NCBI GenBank assembly: GCA_023957375.1
Contig: JAMLHB010000001.1
Span: 1,404,245 to 1,468,244 of the forward strand
Direction: 5' to 3'
Length of the DNA stretch: 64,000 nt
Source: Flavobacteriales bacterium
Lineage (GTDB): Bacteria; Bacteroidota; Bacteroidia; Flavobacteriales_F; PHOS-HE28
A model generated the notes under the pieces. That model did no database searches, was not told the origin of the DNA, and saw nothing but the letters and a program-made list of their open reading frames with translations. The position numbers and the translations under genes were made by a program. This document shows positions 1 through 10,301 of this stretch, piece after piece (within the stretch, counting starts at the first letter, position 1; each line of letters opens with the position of its first letter).

Positions 1-341
1 ATGTCCAGCAGCACGTTCTCGCAACTGGGCTGCCACGGCGTGAACACGGTGCGGCCGAACAGCTCATGGCCCGTGGAGGCTTGGGCACGGTCACTTTCAT
101 GCAGCAGCAGCGCATGGTCGTACCGGTCCACCACGGCGGTGTTCACCAGCTTCTTCAACTCGGAGAAATCGATCACCATGCCGTCCTTGGGATGCCCCGG
201 TTCGTATCGCGGCGTGCCGGCCATCGTGACGTCCAGCACATAGGAATGGCCGTGGATGTTGGCGCACAGCCCGTCGTGGCAGCGCAGGGCATGGGCCATC
301 TCAAAGTGGAACCGCTTGGTGACGCGCACGGATTGCGCCAT
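1..341 (-). CDS. queD: 6-carboxytetrahydropterin synthase / PTPS family (QueD), C-terminus cut by window edge
   Basis: Reading the minus strand from an ATG at 341 gives 113 codons that run off the window. The N-terminus has the PTPS zinc site: H17 in FEMAHALRC, the Cys near position 26, and the HGHSY motif (about residues 30-34), followed by FSELK and DHALLL, as in QueD/6-pyruvoyl-tetrahydropterin synthases. QueD makes 6-carboxy-5,6,7,8-tetrahydropterin from 7,8-dihydroneopterin triphosphate for queuosine/7-deazaguanine synthesis in the cytoplasm. Only 5 bp separate it from the upstream tnaA stop, so it is probably the last-seen gene of that minus-strand run. The family call is secure; QueD rather than PTPS proper is inferred from bacterial context. 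Confidence 0.87.
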   Translation of the reverse strand, partial: MAQSVRVTKRFHFEMAHALRCHDGLCANIHGHSYVLDVTMAGTPRYEPGHPKDGMVIDFSELKKLVNTAVVDRYDHALLLHESDRAQASTGHELFGRTVFTPWQPSCENVLLD

Positions 342-346
342 GGTCT

Positions 347-1720
347 TCACAGGGTTTCGAAGTGGGCCGTAAAGTGACGAAGGAATTTTGGTTCCTTCAT
401 GATCTTCAAGCCCCTGGCCTTGTCCTTGCGCCGCATCACCTCTCCGAAGGCCTCGGCCACGTATTCGATGTGGCTTTGCGTGTACACCCGGCGTGGAATG
501 GCCAAGCGCACCAGTTCCATGCGGGCGGGTTTCAGCGAGCCGTCCTCGGCATAGGTGCCGAACATCACCGATCCGATCTCCACGCTGCGGATGCCGCCGA
601 TGCGGTACAGTTCGCACACCAGTGCCTGGCCCGGGTATTGTGCCGGAGGGATGTGCGGGTACAGCTTCTTTGCGTCGATGTATACGGCATGCCCGCCGAT
701 GGGCAGCATCAGGGGCACGCCCAGCTCCGTCAGGCGGTCACCCAGGAAAGCGGTGCTCTTGATCCGGTATTGGAGGTAGTGCGGGTCGAAGACCTCCTGC
801 AGGCCAATGGCGATGGCCTCCATGTCGCGCCCGGCCAAACCACCGTAAGTGGAAAAGCCTTCGGTGATGATGAGCAGGTTGGTGCACGCCTCGGCCAAGG
901 CAGCGTCCTTGAATGCAATGAATCCGCCGATGTTCGCGAAGGCGTCCTTCTTGGCGCTCATCACGGCCCCATCGGTGAGGGCGAACATGCGCTGCGCGAT
1001 CTCGCGGTAGGACAGGTTCTCCATGCCCTGTTCGCGGTGCTTCACGAAGTAGCTGTTCTCCGCTATTCGGCAGCAATCCAGCATCAGCAGCACGCCATGG
1101 TGCCTGCAGATGGAAGAGATCTCCTTGGCATTGGCCATGCTCACGGGCTGGCCACCGCCGCTGTTGTTGGTCACCGTGAGGATCACCGCGCCCACGTTGC
1201 CCTTGTGTTCCTTCAGCAGGCGCTCCAAGGCCGCCGTGTCCATGTTGCCCTTGAAGGGGTGCAGTAGCGCGGTGTCCTCGTTCTCCTTGATCGGGATGTC
1301 GATGGCGGTGGCGCCGGTGAACTCGATGTTGGCGCGCGTGGTATCGAAGTGCGTGTTGCTGATGAACACCTTTCCGGGTCCCCCGAGATGGCCGTAGACG
1401 ATGCGCTCCCCGGCACGCCCTTGATGGGTGGGCAGTATATGCTCCATGCCGGTAAGCTCCTGCACGGCTTGCTGCATGCGCTCCCAGGAACGCGAACCGG
1501 CATAGGCCTCATCGCCCTCCATTACCCCGGCCCATTGGTGGGCGCTCATGGCGCTGGTGCCGCTGTCGGTCATGAAGTCGATGATCACGTCCTTGGAGCG
1601 CAGCAGGAACGGGTTGTAATGTGCTTCCTTCAGGAACCGCACACGTTCCTCCTCGGTGCTCAGGCCGATGGGTTCCACGCTCTTGATGCGGAACGGCTCA
1701 ATGATGGTTTGAAACTGCAT
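347..1720 (-). CDS. tnaA: tryptophanase
   Basis: A 457-residue PLP enzyme of the beta-eliminating lyase family, which cleaves L-tryptophan to indole, pyruvate and ammonia in the cytoplasm. The PLP lysine lies in SAKKDAFANIGG. It is separated from the neighbouring tyrosine phenol-lyase by substrate-site residues: Asp in FDTTRA (E. coli TnaA Asp137), Ile in SVEIGS where TPL has Arg, and His in LRHFTA at the C-terminus (E. coli His463). The length matches the family (about 470). It starts 2 bp after the tpl stop (tpl ends at 1723), so the two are almost certainly one transcript. No TnaC-like leader peptide is visible because tpl fills the upstream DNA. Confidence 0.92.
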   Translation of the reverse strand: MQFQTIIEPFRIKSVEPIGLSTEEERVRFLKEAHYNPFLLRSKDVIIDFMTDSGTSAMSAHQWAGVMEGDEAYAGSRSWERMQQAVQELTGMEHILPTHQGRAGERIVYGHLGGPGKVFISNTHFDTTRANIEFTGATAIDIPIKENEDTALLHPFKGNMDTAALERLLKEHKGNVGAVILTVTNNSGGGQPVSMANAKEISSICRHHGVLLMLDCCRIAENSYFVKHREQGMENLSYREIAQRMFALTDGAVMSAKKDAFANIGGFIAFKDAALAEACTNLLIITEGFSTYGGLAGRDMEAIAIGLQEVFDPHYLQYRIKSTAFLGDRLTELGVPLMLPIGGHAVYIDAKKLYPHIPPAQYPGQALVCELYRIGGIRSVEIGSVMFGTYAEDGSLKPARMELVRLAIPRRVYTQSHIEYVAEAFGEVMRRKDKARGLKIMKEPKFLRHFTAHFETL

Positions 1721-1722
1721 GT

Positions 1723-3117
<1,395 letters not shown>

Positions 3118-3158
3118 TTAATGTGCTTGTGCAGGTTGATAAATGAAGGAGGGCGGTG

Positions 3159-4991
3159 TTATGCGGTCAGCGGTGCGGGCAGAAGCATGGCTCCCACCTC
3201 CTGGGCATGCCTGCGCAGGTCGTCGGTGAACCGTTCGATGCGCACCCGCGCCTGCCGCTGCAACTCGGGGGCCAGGTTTTCATAGTATTTGATCCCTTCC
3301 AGCAGGTTGGCCTTGAAGGTTTCGATGTAGCGTCGTTGCTTCTCGGTGGCGGCATGCTTCACCTGTTCAAACTCCCGGCGCAGGTAGTCCACGTAAAGCT
3401 TGAGTTCGTTGACGAACATGTGCGGCCGATCATTGGTGTTCAGCAACGAGGTGCGTCCGTATATGTGGTCCACCATGGTGCGCAATGGCACGATGCGGGA
3501 GAAGTTGGCCAGGTTGGGCCCCGGGCAAATGGCCACGGCCTCCAGTTTGTGCGCCGGGGTCATACCATCTTTGAGCAGGGCACTTGCGCCCAGCCCTTCG
3601 CACAGGCAATCCTTTTCGGTGATGCGGGCCGCCTCCTTGGCATAGGTTTCCGGATCGAGGTGCTGTTCCTTGAGCTGCTTGAGCTTGAGGTGCTGGTACT
3701 GGCGCGAGGCGGTACAGATGGGGATGTCCGTGAATTCGGTGTTGTTGGAGAGGAATTTCTTGTAGCAGGCACTTCCCGGCCTGTTTTTGGCGATGCGGGC
3801 TTTGCGCTGCGCCTCCGAGGTACTGGGCCTGAAGTTGTGGAACGGGATGCCCAAGGGCGAGGCCCAGCTCAGGTAGTAATCGTCCGGTTTGGCCTTGGAC
3901 AATTGCTCCAAGGTGTGCTCATCCACATTGGTGGCCTCGGGCACCAGGAGGAAAGGGCTTCCCCAGCCGGTAACGTCCACGTGGTAGTGGTTGCGCAGGA
4001 AGCGATCCTCCTCGGTGGTGCCGATGCCTCCCTGCACGGTGATGCGCGGCCGGTGCATTTCTTTGACCACGGGGCGCCCCGCACCGGCCAGTGCCGCATT
4101 GCACAGGGTATGCAACTCCTCGTTGAGGGCCTCGCGGCGCTCCATGAATTCCTGCAGGATCGGGCCCATGAGGATACCGTCGGTGGCAAAGGCGTGGCCG
4201 CCGCAGTTCAATCCGGATTCGATGCGGAACTCGGACACCGGGATCCCCTTCTTCGCGAGGATCTTCCCCTGGATGGCGGCCGAGCGGAGGTCGCTCACCT
4301 TGAGGATGATCTTCTTGCGGCACCGGCCTTCCGCATCCGGGAAGAAATCCGGGAAGGTGGCGATGTAGCTGTAGATGCGCGGGTTGTAGCCGGCACTGAG
4401 GACAATGGATGAATGCAGGTTGCTGAGCGCAAATCCCCGGAAGGCGGCCATGCCCTCGGCATACTCCATCGGCAAGGGCGTCACGCCGTCCTTGGCATAG
4501 GTCGTGCGGTCGATCTTGGCCATGATGTTCACATCGATGGCGCCCGGGGTGATGGATGCGTGCAACTTGGCGTCCAAGGCGGTGCGTTCCGGCCCGGTCT
4601 CCATGTTCATCATCCGCAGGTACTCACCTCGCAGCGGCGACCCGTCGGCGAGCATCAAGAAATACTTCGAACTGTCTGAACCTTCGGTAAACGGCTGTGC
4701 ACGCAGGGTTGCCACATTCCGCTCCACGATGCGTTGCACCAAGTTGAGATAGGCGGTAATGCGCTGGGCGCGGTGATCGATCTCCTTTTTGGGGATCTCC
4801 GTGTACGGTTCCCCTGCCAGCTTGCTGTGGTATTCGCGCATGCGCTCCACCAGTTCATCCTCGATGATGGAAATCACCGAGCTGATGCCGAAGTGGGCCA
4901 CTTTTACGGGGGTGTCGATGGTGTAGCCGAGGCCCATCACCGGTATGTGGAAACTGTGGACGGGCAGCGGCGCAGATAGGGTTTGGTGCAT
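3159..4991 (-). CDS. conserved hypothetical protein, possibly FMN-binding TIM barrel
   Basis: A 610-residue soluble protein with no signal peptide or membrane segment. I do not recognise it with confidence. The middle part holds glycine-rich strings, GLNCGGHAFATDGI (about residues 265-280), TVQGGIGTTEEDRFL (about 318-332) and VTGWGSPFLLVPEATN (about 339-355), reminiscent of nitronate-monooxygenase/PfaD-like FMN barrels; that is a weak resemblance only. A cysteine-containing stretch DCLCEGLG follows near 465, and the C-terminal 100 residues are helical and Arg/Lys/Glu rich. It begins the minus-strand run ahead of tpl and tnaA (53 bp gap), so a role linked to aromatic amino-acid breakdown is possible. 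Gene reality is supported by length, base composition and the absence of a competing frame. Confidence 0.7.
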   Translation of the reverse strand: MHQTLSAPLPVHSFHIPVMGLGYTIDTPVKVAHFGISSVISIIEDELVERMREYHSKLAGEPYTEIPKKEIDHRAQRITAYLNLVQRIVERNVATLRAQPFTEGSDSSKYFLMLADGSPLRGEYLRMMNMETGPERTALDAKLHASITPGAIDVNIMAKIDRTTYAKDGVTPLPMEYAEGMAAFRGFALSNLHSSIVLSAGYNPRIYSYIATFPDFFPDAEGRCRKKIILKVSDLRSAAIQGKILAKKGIPVSEFRIESGLNCGGHAFATDGILMGPILQEFMERREALNEELHTLCNAALAGAGRPVVKEMHRPRITVQGGIGTTEEDRFLRNHYHVDVTGWGSPFLLVPEATNVDEHTLEQLSKAKPDDYYLSWASPLGIPFHNFRPSTSEAQRKARIAKNRPGSACYKKFLSNNTEFTDIPICTASRQYQHLKLKQLKEQHLDPETYAKEAARITEKDCLCEGLGASALLKDGMTPAHKLEAVAICPGPNLANFSRIVPLRTMVDHIYGRTSLLNTNDRPHMFVNELKLYVDYLRREFEQVKHAATEKQRRYIETFKANLLEGIKYYENLAPELQRQARVRIERFTDDLRRHAQEVGAMLLPAPLTA

Positions 4992-5151
4992 GGGGGGCGA
5001 CAGCGGAAGCTTGCAGGCCCCGCCGGTTCATGATTCATGCAAAAGACGGCACCACCCCTCCCATCTTAACTGACCTTCATCAGGAAACGGGCTACCCTTC
5101 CAAGGCTGCGCGATAATGGATGGCTGCGCGCCTTCCCGGCGCCCGGGTTCT

Positions 5152-6722
5152 TCACCCCACATCCGCCGACCTCATCCGGCTTTGCGCGCGGTGGTCGCGG
5201 TTATAGTGGGCCCCTACGCTCACAGGTTCGGCAATGGCTTGGGCGCAAATGGCTTGGGCCACCCGCACCATGTTCCGCAATTCGAAGAGTTCCAAGGAGC
5301 GTTCACCGCCATCCCAAACCGCACCGGTGGCCAATTCCAGCTTCCGCAGCTCGTGGCTTGCGAGATGCAGCCCGGCATCATCCCGCACGATACCCACCTG
5401 CTCCATCATCAAGGTGCGGAGCCGATCGCGGAGGGTGGTTGTTTCCGTTGAGGGGGCGGTGATCCGGTACCGGTCCTTTTCAGGGGCGGAGGGCGGCAAT
5501 TCGCCGGTGGCGGGCAACAGGGCCACATGGGCAGCCGCATACCTGGGGATCACCAAGGCTTCCAGCAGGGAGTTGCTTGCTAGGCGATCGGCCCCGTGCA
5601 GGCCGCTGCCGGCGCACTCGCCCAGCGCATAGAGGCCCGGGAGTTCGGTACGTCCATCGCCGTCGGTGCATATGCCGCCGCAGAGGTAATGGGCGGCGGG
5701 CATTACCGGCAGTGGTGCATGCAGGGGATCCATGCCGATACTGCGGCAGTGCTCGAGGATCATGGGAAATTCCCGTTGGAACCGTTCCGGCCCGATGCGG
5801 GTGGTGTCCAACCACACATGGGGCACCTTGGCCGCCTGCATTTCGGCATGGATCGCGCGGGCCACGATGTTGCGCGGGGCAAGGTCGGCCATGGGATGCT
5901 TGCCCTCCATCAGGCGGCTTCCGTCGTGGCGCAGCAACACCGCGCCTGCCCCACGCACGGCCTCGCTGATCAGGAAGGTGGACGGCCGGTCCGGGGCATA
6001 CAGCGCCGTGGGGTGGAATTGCACAAAGGCCATGTCGCGCAAGGGCACGCCCGCCCGGATGGCCATGGCCACGCCCCCGCCGGTGGCACCGGGCGGGTTG
6101 GTGGTGTGGCGGTAGATCCGCCCGGCACCACCGGTGGCCAGCACCACCGCATCGGCGTGCAAGAGGCTTATGGTTCCCGTGGCCAGGTCCAAGGTGCGCA
6201 CGCCGCAGCAGCGGCGGCTTTCCCCTTCCCCATCGGTCAACAGGTCCATCACCAGGTGGGTGGTGTCCAGCTGGATGCCGGGCGTGCGCTTCACTTGCTC
6301 GAGCAGCACGCGGACCAGCTCGGCCCCGGTGCTGTCCCCCTTGTGCACCACGCGTGCCCTGCGGTGGCCTCCTTCACGTGCTGCTTCAAGCTGCCCCTGG
6401 CCGTCGGTATCGAAGCGGGCACCTTGTTCCAGCAGCTCACGGATGCAGGCGGGGCCCTCCCTCACCACGCGCTCCACCACGGCCGGGTCGCAACGGCCCG
6501 CTCCTACGGCCAAGGTGTCGTCGCGGTGCTGCTGCCAGGAATCAGCCGGATGGATCACTGCGGCCACGCCGCCCTGTGCCGCATGGGAGTTGCTCTGTTC
6601 CGGCACGGCCTTGGAGAGCATGGCGATGTGCGCGCCGCGCTGCCCTGCCAGGGCGTACAGGCGCAGTGCGAAGGCCATGCCGGCCACGCCACTGCCCACC
6701 ACCACCACCTCCAAGGGGCGAT

Positions 6723-6726
<4 letters not shown>
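5152..6726 (-). CDS. nadB: L-aspartate oxidase
   Basis: A 524-residue flavoenzyme oxidising L-aspartate to iminoaspartate, the first step of bacterial NAD synthesis. The start chosen is ATG at 6726, giving MNRPLEVVVVGSGVAG with the FAD-binding GxGxxG at residues 10-15; a longer frame upstream would overlap all of the nadA 3' end and is rejected. SNSHAAQGGVAAV and the fumarate-reductase-like HPTALY and HYLCGGI motifs follow. The start overlaps the nadA stop as ATGA (6723-6726), so NadA and NadB, which channel iminoaspartate, are translationally coupled. nadC is not in the window. Confidence 0.95.
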
Positions 6727-7697
<971 letters not shown>

Positions 7698-7782
7698 GGT
7701 TTTTACTTGTTCCGTTGATCCGGGTACCCCGGTTTGATTTTCCTGGATGGTGATCCGCCGTTCACGGTACCGGCTGGTTGAA

Positions 7783-7813
7783 CAAACGTACCGGCATCCG
7801 CAAGGTGATCAAT
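7783..7813 (-). promoter_or_regulatory. Bacteroidota-type promoter for nadA-nadB
   Basis: On the minus strand, TACGTTTG (7790-7783) matches the TAnnTTTG -7 box of the Bacteroidota primary sigma factor, and ATTG (7813-7810) lies exactly 19 bp upstream as a -33 element. Transcription would start near 7775 and reach the nadA ATG at 7697 after a leader of about 80 nt. Confidence 0.65.
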
Positions 7814-7870
7814 TGACCCGCGTCAGTCTTGTGTTTCGCCACCCGGTGGCCGAATGTTCCTCCGGCGTGT

Positions 7871-8329
7871 TCAATGGAAGTAGTTTCCGTAAGTGGCCAA
7901 GTAATTGGCCAGTTCATCGCGTTGGGCCTCCGAAGGCTCATTCCCCATCCCGTCCAGCATCTTGTGCACGGGGATCAGGTAGTTGTGCAATTGGTTGTGC
8001 GCTTCGCCCGTCATGGTGCACTTGGCAAAGATCTCCTTGAATTCCGCCTCGAGTTCCTCATGCAGCACGGGGGCATCACCGGTGGCGGGGTCGAACCCCG
8101 CCAGCAGGGCCTGCATGGCTGCGATGCCCTCGGTGGTTTCGGTATTCGCCGCCCACGTGTTGCCGTTGTCCAACTGCACGGCTTGTGCTTCGCTGCCGTG
8201 GTCGTGCACTTCCCCGGCCACTTCCTGTTCGCTGGCCTGTTCCGCATGGTCCTGTTCCGTTGCTGCGGGCCCGCAGGCGCCAAGCAGCAATGCCGAGACC
8301 AGGGTGAAGAAAAAAGATCGGGTATGCAT
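7871..8329 (-). CDS. hypothetical lipoprotein
   Basis: A 152-residue predicted lipoprotein. The N-terminus MHTRSFFFTLVSALLLGACG is a signal peptide with lipobox LGAC (Cys19). The mature part begins with an acidic, Glu/His/Gln-rich linker (about 20-55, including EVHDHGSE) and continues as a helical domain with scattered His and Asp/Glu (GEAHNQLHNYLIPVHKML, about 108-126), a pattern compatible with a small helical bundle. No family is recognised. It sits between nadA and a small membrane protein and is probably cotranscribed with the latter (36 bp gap). Confidence 0.72.
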   Translation of the reverse strand: MHTRSFFFTLVSALLLGACGPAATEQDHAEQASEQEVAGEVHDHGSEAQAVQLDNGNTWAANTETTEGIAAMQALLAGFDPATGDAPVLHEELEAEFKEIFAKCTMTGEAHNQLHNYLIPVHKMLDGMGNEPSEAQRDELANYLATYGNYFH

Positions 8330-8365
8330 GGGAAGGGAGGTAAGTGGTTGAAGAGGGGATATCCG

Positions 8366-8767
8366 TTATTGGGGCTGTTTCACGAAGTAACGTGCCGCGA
8401 AGTACAGCAGTACGGTAATTCCGAAGCGGAAGGGCAAAGCGATCATGGTGCGCTGTTCGTAGGCACCGCCCCCCTGCACGTGGAGGAAGAAGCCGATGGC
8501 CGCGATCAGCAGCAACGCGATGGCTGCCAACAGGGGTTTGTCCGCCCATGGGTGCATGCTGAACAAGCCTACCGCCGCAACCAGGTAGAGCACGGCCGCA
8601 AGCAGGTTCATCCAAAGCACCAGCAGTACCACGGCACCCGCTTGTTCCCGTGCACCACCGATGCCAAACAGCACCGATCCGCCCTTGAACAAGGTGAGCA
8701 GGCCAAAGAGCAGCAGCAGTACGGCCACCACTTTTGAACCATGTACCGGCTTGCGCTGTTCCACCAT
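8366..8767 (-). CDS. small integral membrane protein, four predicted TM helices
   Basis: A 133-residue hydrophobic protein with four likely membrane helices at about residues 12-34, 44-66, 75-95 and 108-127, and a basic N-terminus (MVEQRKPVHGSK). No conserved catalytic motif is visible and no family is recognised. Upstream of it on the same strand is the osmC-like gene, separated by a terminator, so this gene likely heads its own short unit with the lipoprotein at 7871-8329. Confidence 0.65.
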   Translation of the reverse strand: MVEQRKPVHGSKVVAVLLLLFGLLTLFKGGSVLFGIGGAREQAGAVVLLVLWMNLLAAVLYLVAAVGLFSMHPWADKPLLAAIALLLIAAIGFFLHVQGGGAYEQRTMIALPFRFGITVLLYFAARYFVKQPQ

Positions 8768-8796
8768 TGCAACACCAAAGATGGGCGCGGGGCAAG

Positions 8797-8820
8797 GGCT
8801 AAAACCTGACCCTTGTCAGG
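8797..8820 (-). terminator. intrinsic terminator after the OsmC-like gene
   Basis: The inverted repeat CCTGAC/GTCAGG (8805-8820, 4-nt loop) is followed on the minus strand by TTTTAGCCC, 31 bp after the OsmC-family stop codon. Confidence 0.6.
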
Positions 8821-8851
8821 AACATCCGCTGCCCAGTGCCTCCCGGCGCGC

Positions 8852-9301
8852 TCACGCCTCCACCAATGCGTTGTTGAAGACCTCCTTCCCGTTGTACACC
8901 ACCTCCCAGGTCACCGGCAGGGCCTTCTTCAGCATGTGGCTTACCCCGCATATTTCCTGCTGGGAGCGCTGCACCACGCTCAGTGCCGCTTCCTTGTGGG
9001 CGTCTTCCCCGTGCATCCGGTAGATCACGTGAACCTGGGTGTATGCGATGGGCGGCGCCTTGGTGAGTTCCCCGCTGACCGCCACGTCCAAATGGTCCAA
9101 CTGAATACCGGCCTTGCGGAGCAACGCTACCACGTCCATGCCCGTGCAGCCCGCCAGGGCCGAAAGCACAAAGGGTTTGGGAATGGACCCCAAGTCCTCG
9201 CCACCAGCCCGCTCCGGGGCGTCCATGATCACCGTGTGGCCGCCCACCAGTGCGTTGAATTGCATTTTCCCCATCCATTGGGCTTCCACTTCGTGCTTCA
9301 T
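8852..9301 (-). CDS. OsmC family protein (organic hydroperoxide/redox protein)
   Basis: A 149-residue OsmC/Ohr-fold protein. The start chosen is ATG at 9301 (MKHEVEAQWMGKMQF); the longer open frame adds 33 residues overlapping the divergent promoter and is not needed. The family core is visible: FVLSALAGCTGMDVVALLRK around residues 48-67 with the first conserved cysteine, and QEICGVSHML near residues 118-127 with the second. OsmC proteins reduce organic peroxides using the two cysteines. It is divergent from the TANGO2-like gene (125 bp between starts). Confidence 0.85.
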   Translation of the reverse strand: MKHEVEAQWMGKMQFNALVGGHTVIMDAPERAGGEDLGSIPKPFVLSALAGCTGMDVVALLRKAGIQLDHLDVAVSGELTKAPPIAYTQVHVIYRMHGEDAHKEAALSVVQRSQQEICGVSHMLKKALPVTWEVVYNGKEVFNNALVEA

Positions 9302-9414
9302 GTTTTGGCCGTTGTTGAATTGCCTGCTGTTGTTCCGGGTCCAAAATTGGCCCTGCCCAATGATCCAGGGCGTGAGCATTGTCACACCCGGCCACCCCAC
9401 CGCCCGGGCCCGGG

Positions 9415-9422
9415 TACCTTTG
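9415..9422 (+). promoter_or_regulatory. -7 box directly before a start codon (leaderless)
   Basis: TACCTTTG matches TAnnTTTG exactly and ends 4 bp before the ATG at 9427, which implies a leaderless or nearly leaderless transcript for the TANGO2-like gene. It also argues for this ATG over any upstream start. Confidence 0.55.
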
Positions 9423-9426
9423 GCGC

Positions 9427-10161
9427 ATGTGCCTGATCGCCCTGGCCTACATGGCCCATCCCCGCTTCCCGCTGATCGTGGCCGCCAACCGCGACGAGTT
9501 CATGGACCGCCCCACCGAACCGGCCCACTGGTGGAAGGATGCACCCGGCATTTTCGCGGGTCGCGACAAACGTGCCGGCGGCACCTGGATGGGCATCACC
9601 CGCCGTGGCCGCTTCGCCGCGATCACGAACTACCGGCAGATGCAGATGCAATTCCCCGCAGGACCCTCACGCGGGCAACTGGTGCGCGAGGCACTGGAAC
9701 ACGATATCGATCCCGGCAGTACCAACGTCTACGCCGGTTTCAACCTGATCTACGGCACTCTCGGGCAACTGCGCTACCACAACAACATCAACGGCGAGGA
9801 CTTCGCCCTCACTCCGGGCATCCACGGATTGAGCAACAGTTTGCTGAACGTACCCTGGCCCAAGGTGGTGAGGGCCAAGGCCCAACTCGCCCACTGGGTG
9901 CAACAGCCCGCCGGGCAACTGGTTGAAGGATTGTTCACCTTGTTGTCCGACGATACCCCGGCGCCGGATAACCAACTCCCGAACACCGGCCTGCCCTTGG
10001 AGGCCGAACGTGCCGCGTCGCCCATCCTGATCCGCACCTCCATTGGCTACGGCACCCGTTGCAGCACCGTGCTACTGGTGAATGCCAAGGACGAGGTGTT
10101 TTTTGAAGAGCGTGCGATGCCGGACGGAATGGCCGTGACGGAACGGTTCCCGATCGGCTGA
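9427..10161 (+). CDS. NRDE/TANGO2 family protein
   Basis: A 244-residue member of the NRDE (TANGO2) family, named for the conserved NRDE string seen here in VAANRDEFMDRPTEP (residues about 18-32). It starts with the typical MCLIALAY, in which Cys2 could become an N-terminal nucleophile as in Ntn hydrolases; this is a family feature rather than proven here. Other conserved elements are AGRDKRAGGTWMGI and the C-terminal YGTRCSTVLLV. The human homologue has been linked to haem or lipid handling; the bacterial role is not established. It converges on nrdJ across a strong two-way terminator. Confidence 0.88.
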   Translation: MCLIALAYMAHPRFPLIVAANRDEFMDRPTEPAHWWKDAPGIFAGRDKRAGGTWMGITRRGRFAAITNYRQMQMQFPAGPSRGQLVREALEHDIDPGSTNVYAGFNLIYGTLGQLRYHNNINGEDFALTPGIHGLSNSLLNVPWPKVVRAKAQLAHWVQQPAGQLVEGLFTLLSDDTPAPDNQLPNTGLPLEAERAASPILIRTSIGYGTRCSTVLLVNAKDEVFFEERAMPDGMAVTERFPIG

Positions 10162-10253
10162 ACAGGGGTCGTACGACCGCAGCTGGTTCCGCAGCCCATC
10201 CTGTGATCCCTCCGAGGGGGCCGCATCCGGTTCTTCCCCTATCCCGTTGAAAA

Positions 10254-10282
10254 GGGAAGGGCCGCATTTCGCGGCCCTTCCC
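10254..10282. terminator. bidirectional intrinsic terminator
   Basis: A perfect 12-bp stem, GGGAAGGGCCGC pairing with GCGGCCCTTCCC over a 5-nt loop, lies between the convergent TANGO2-like gene (stop 10161) and nrdJ (stop 10302). It has A-rich DNA on its left, serving as a U-tract for the minus direction. Confidence 0.75.
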
Positions 10283-10301
10283 CATCTGTTGTGCTCCTGC
10301 C

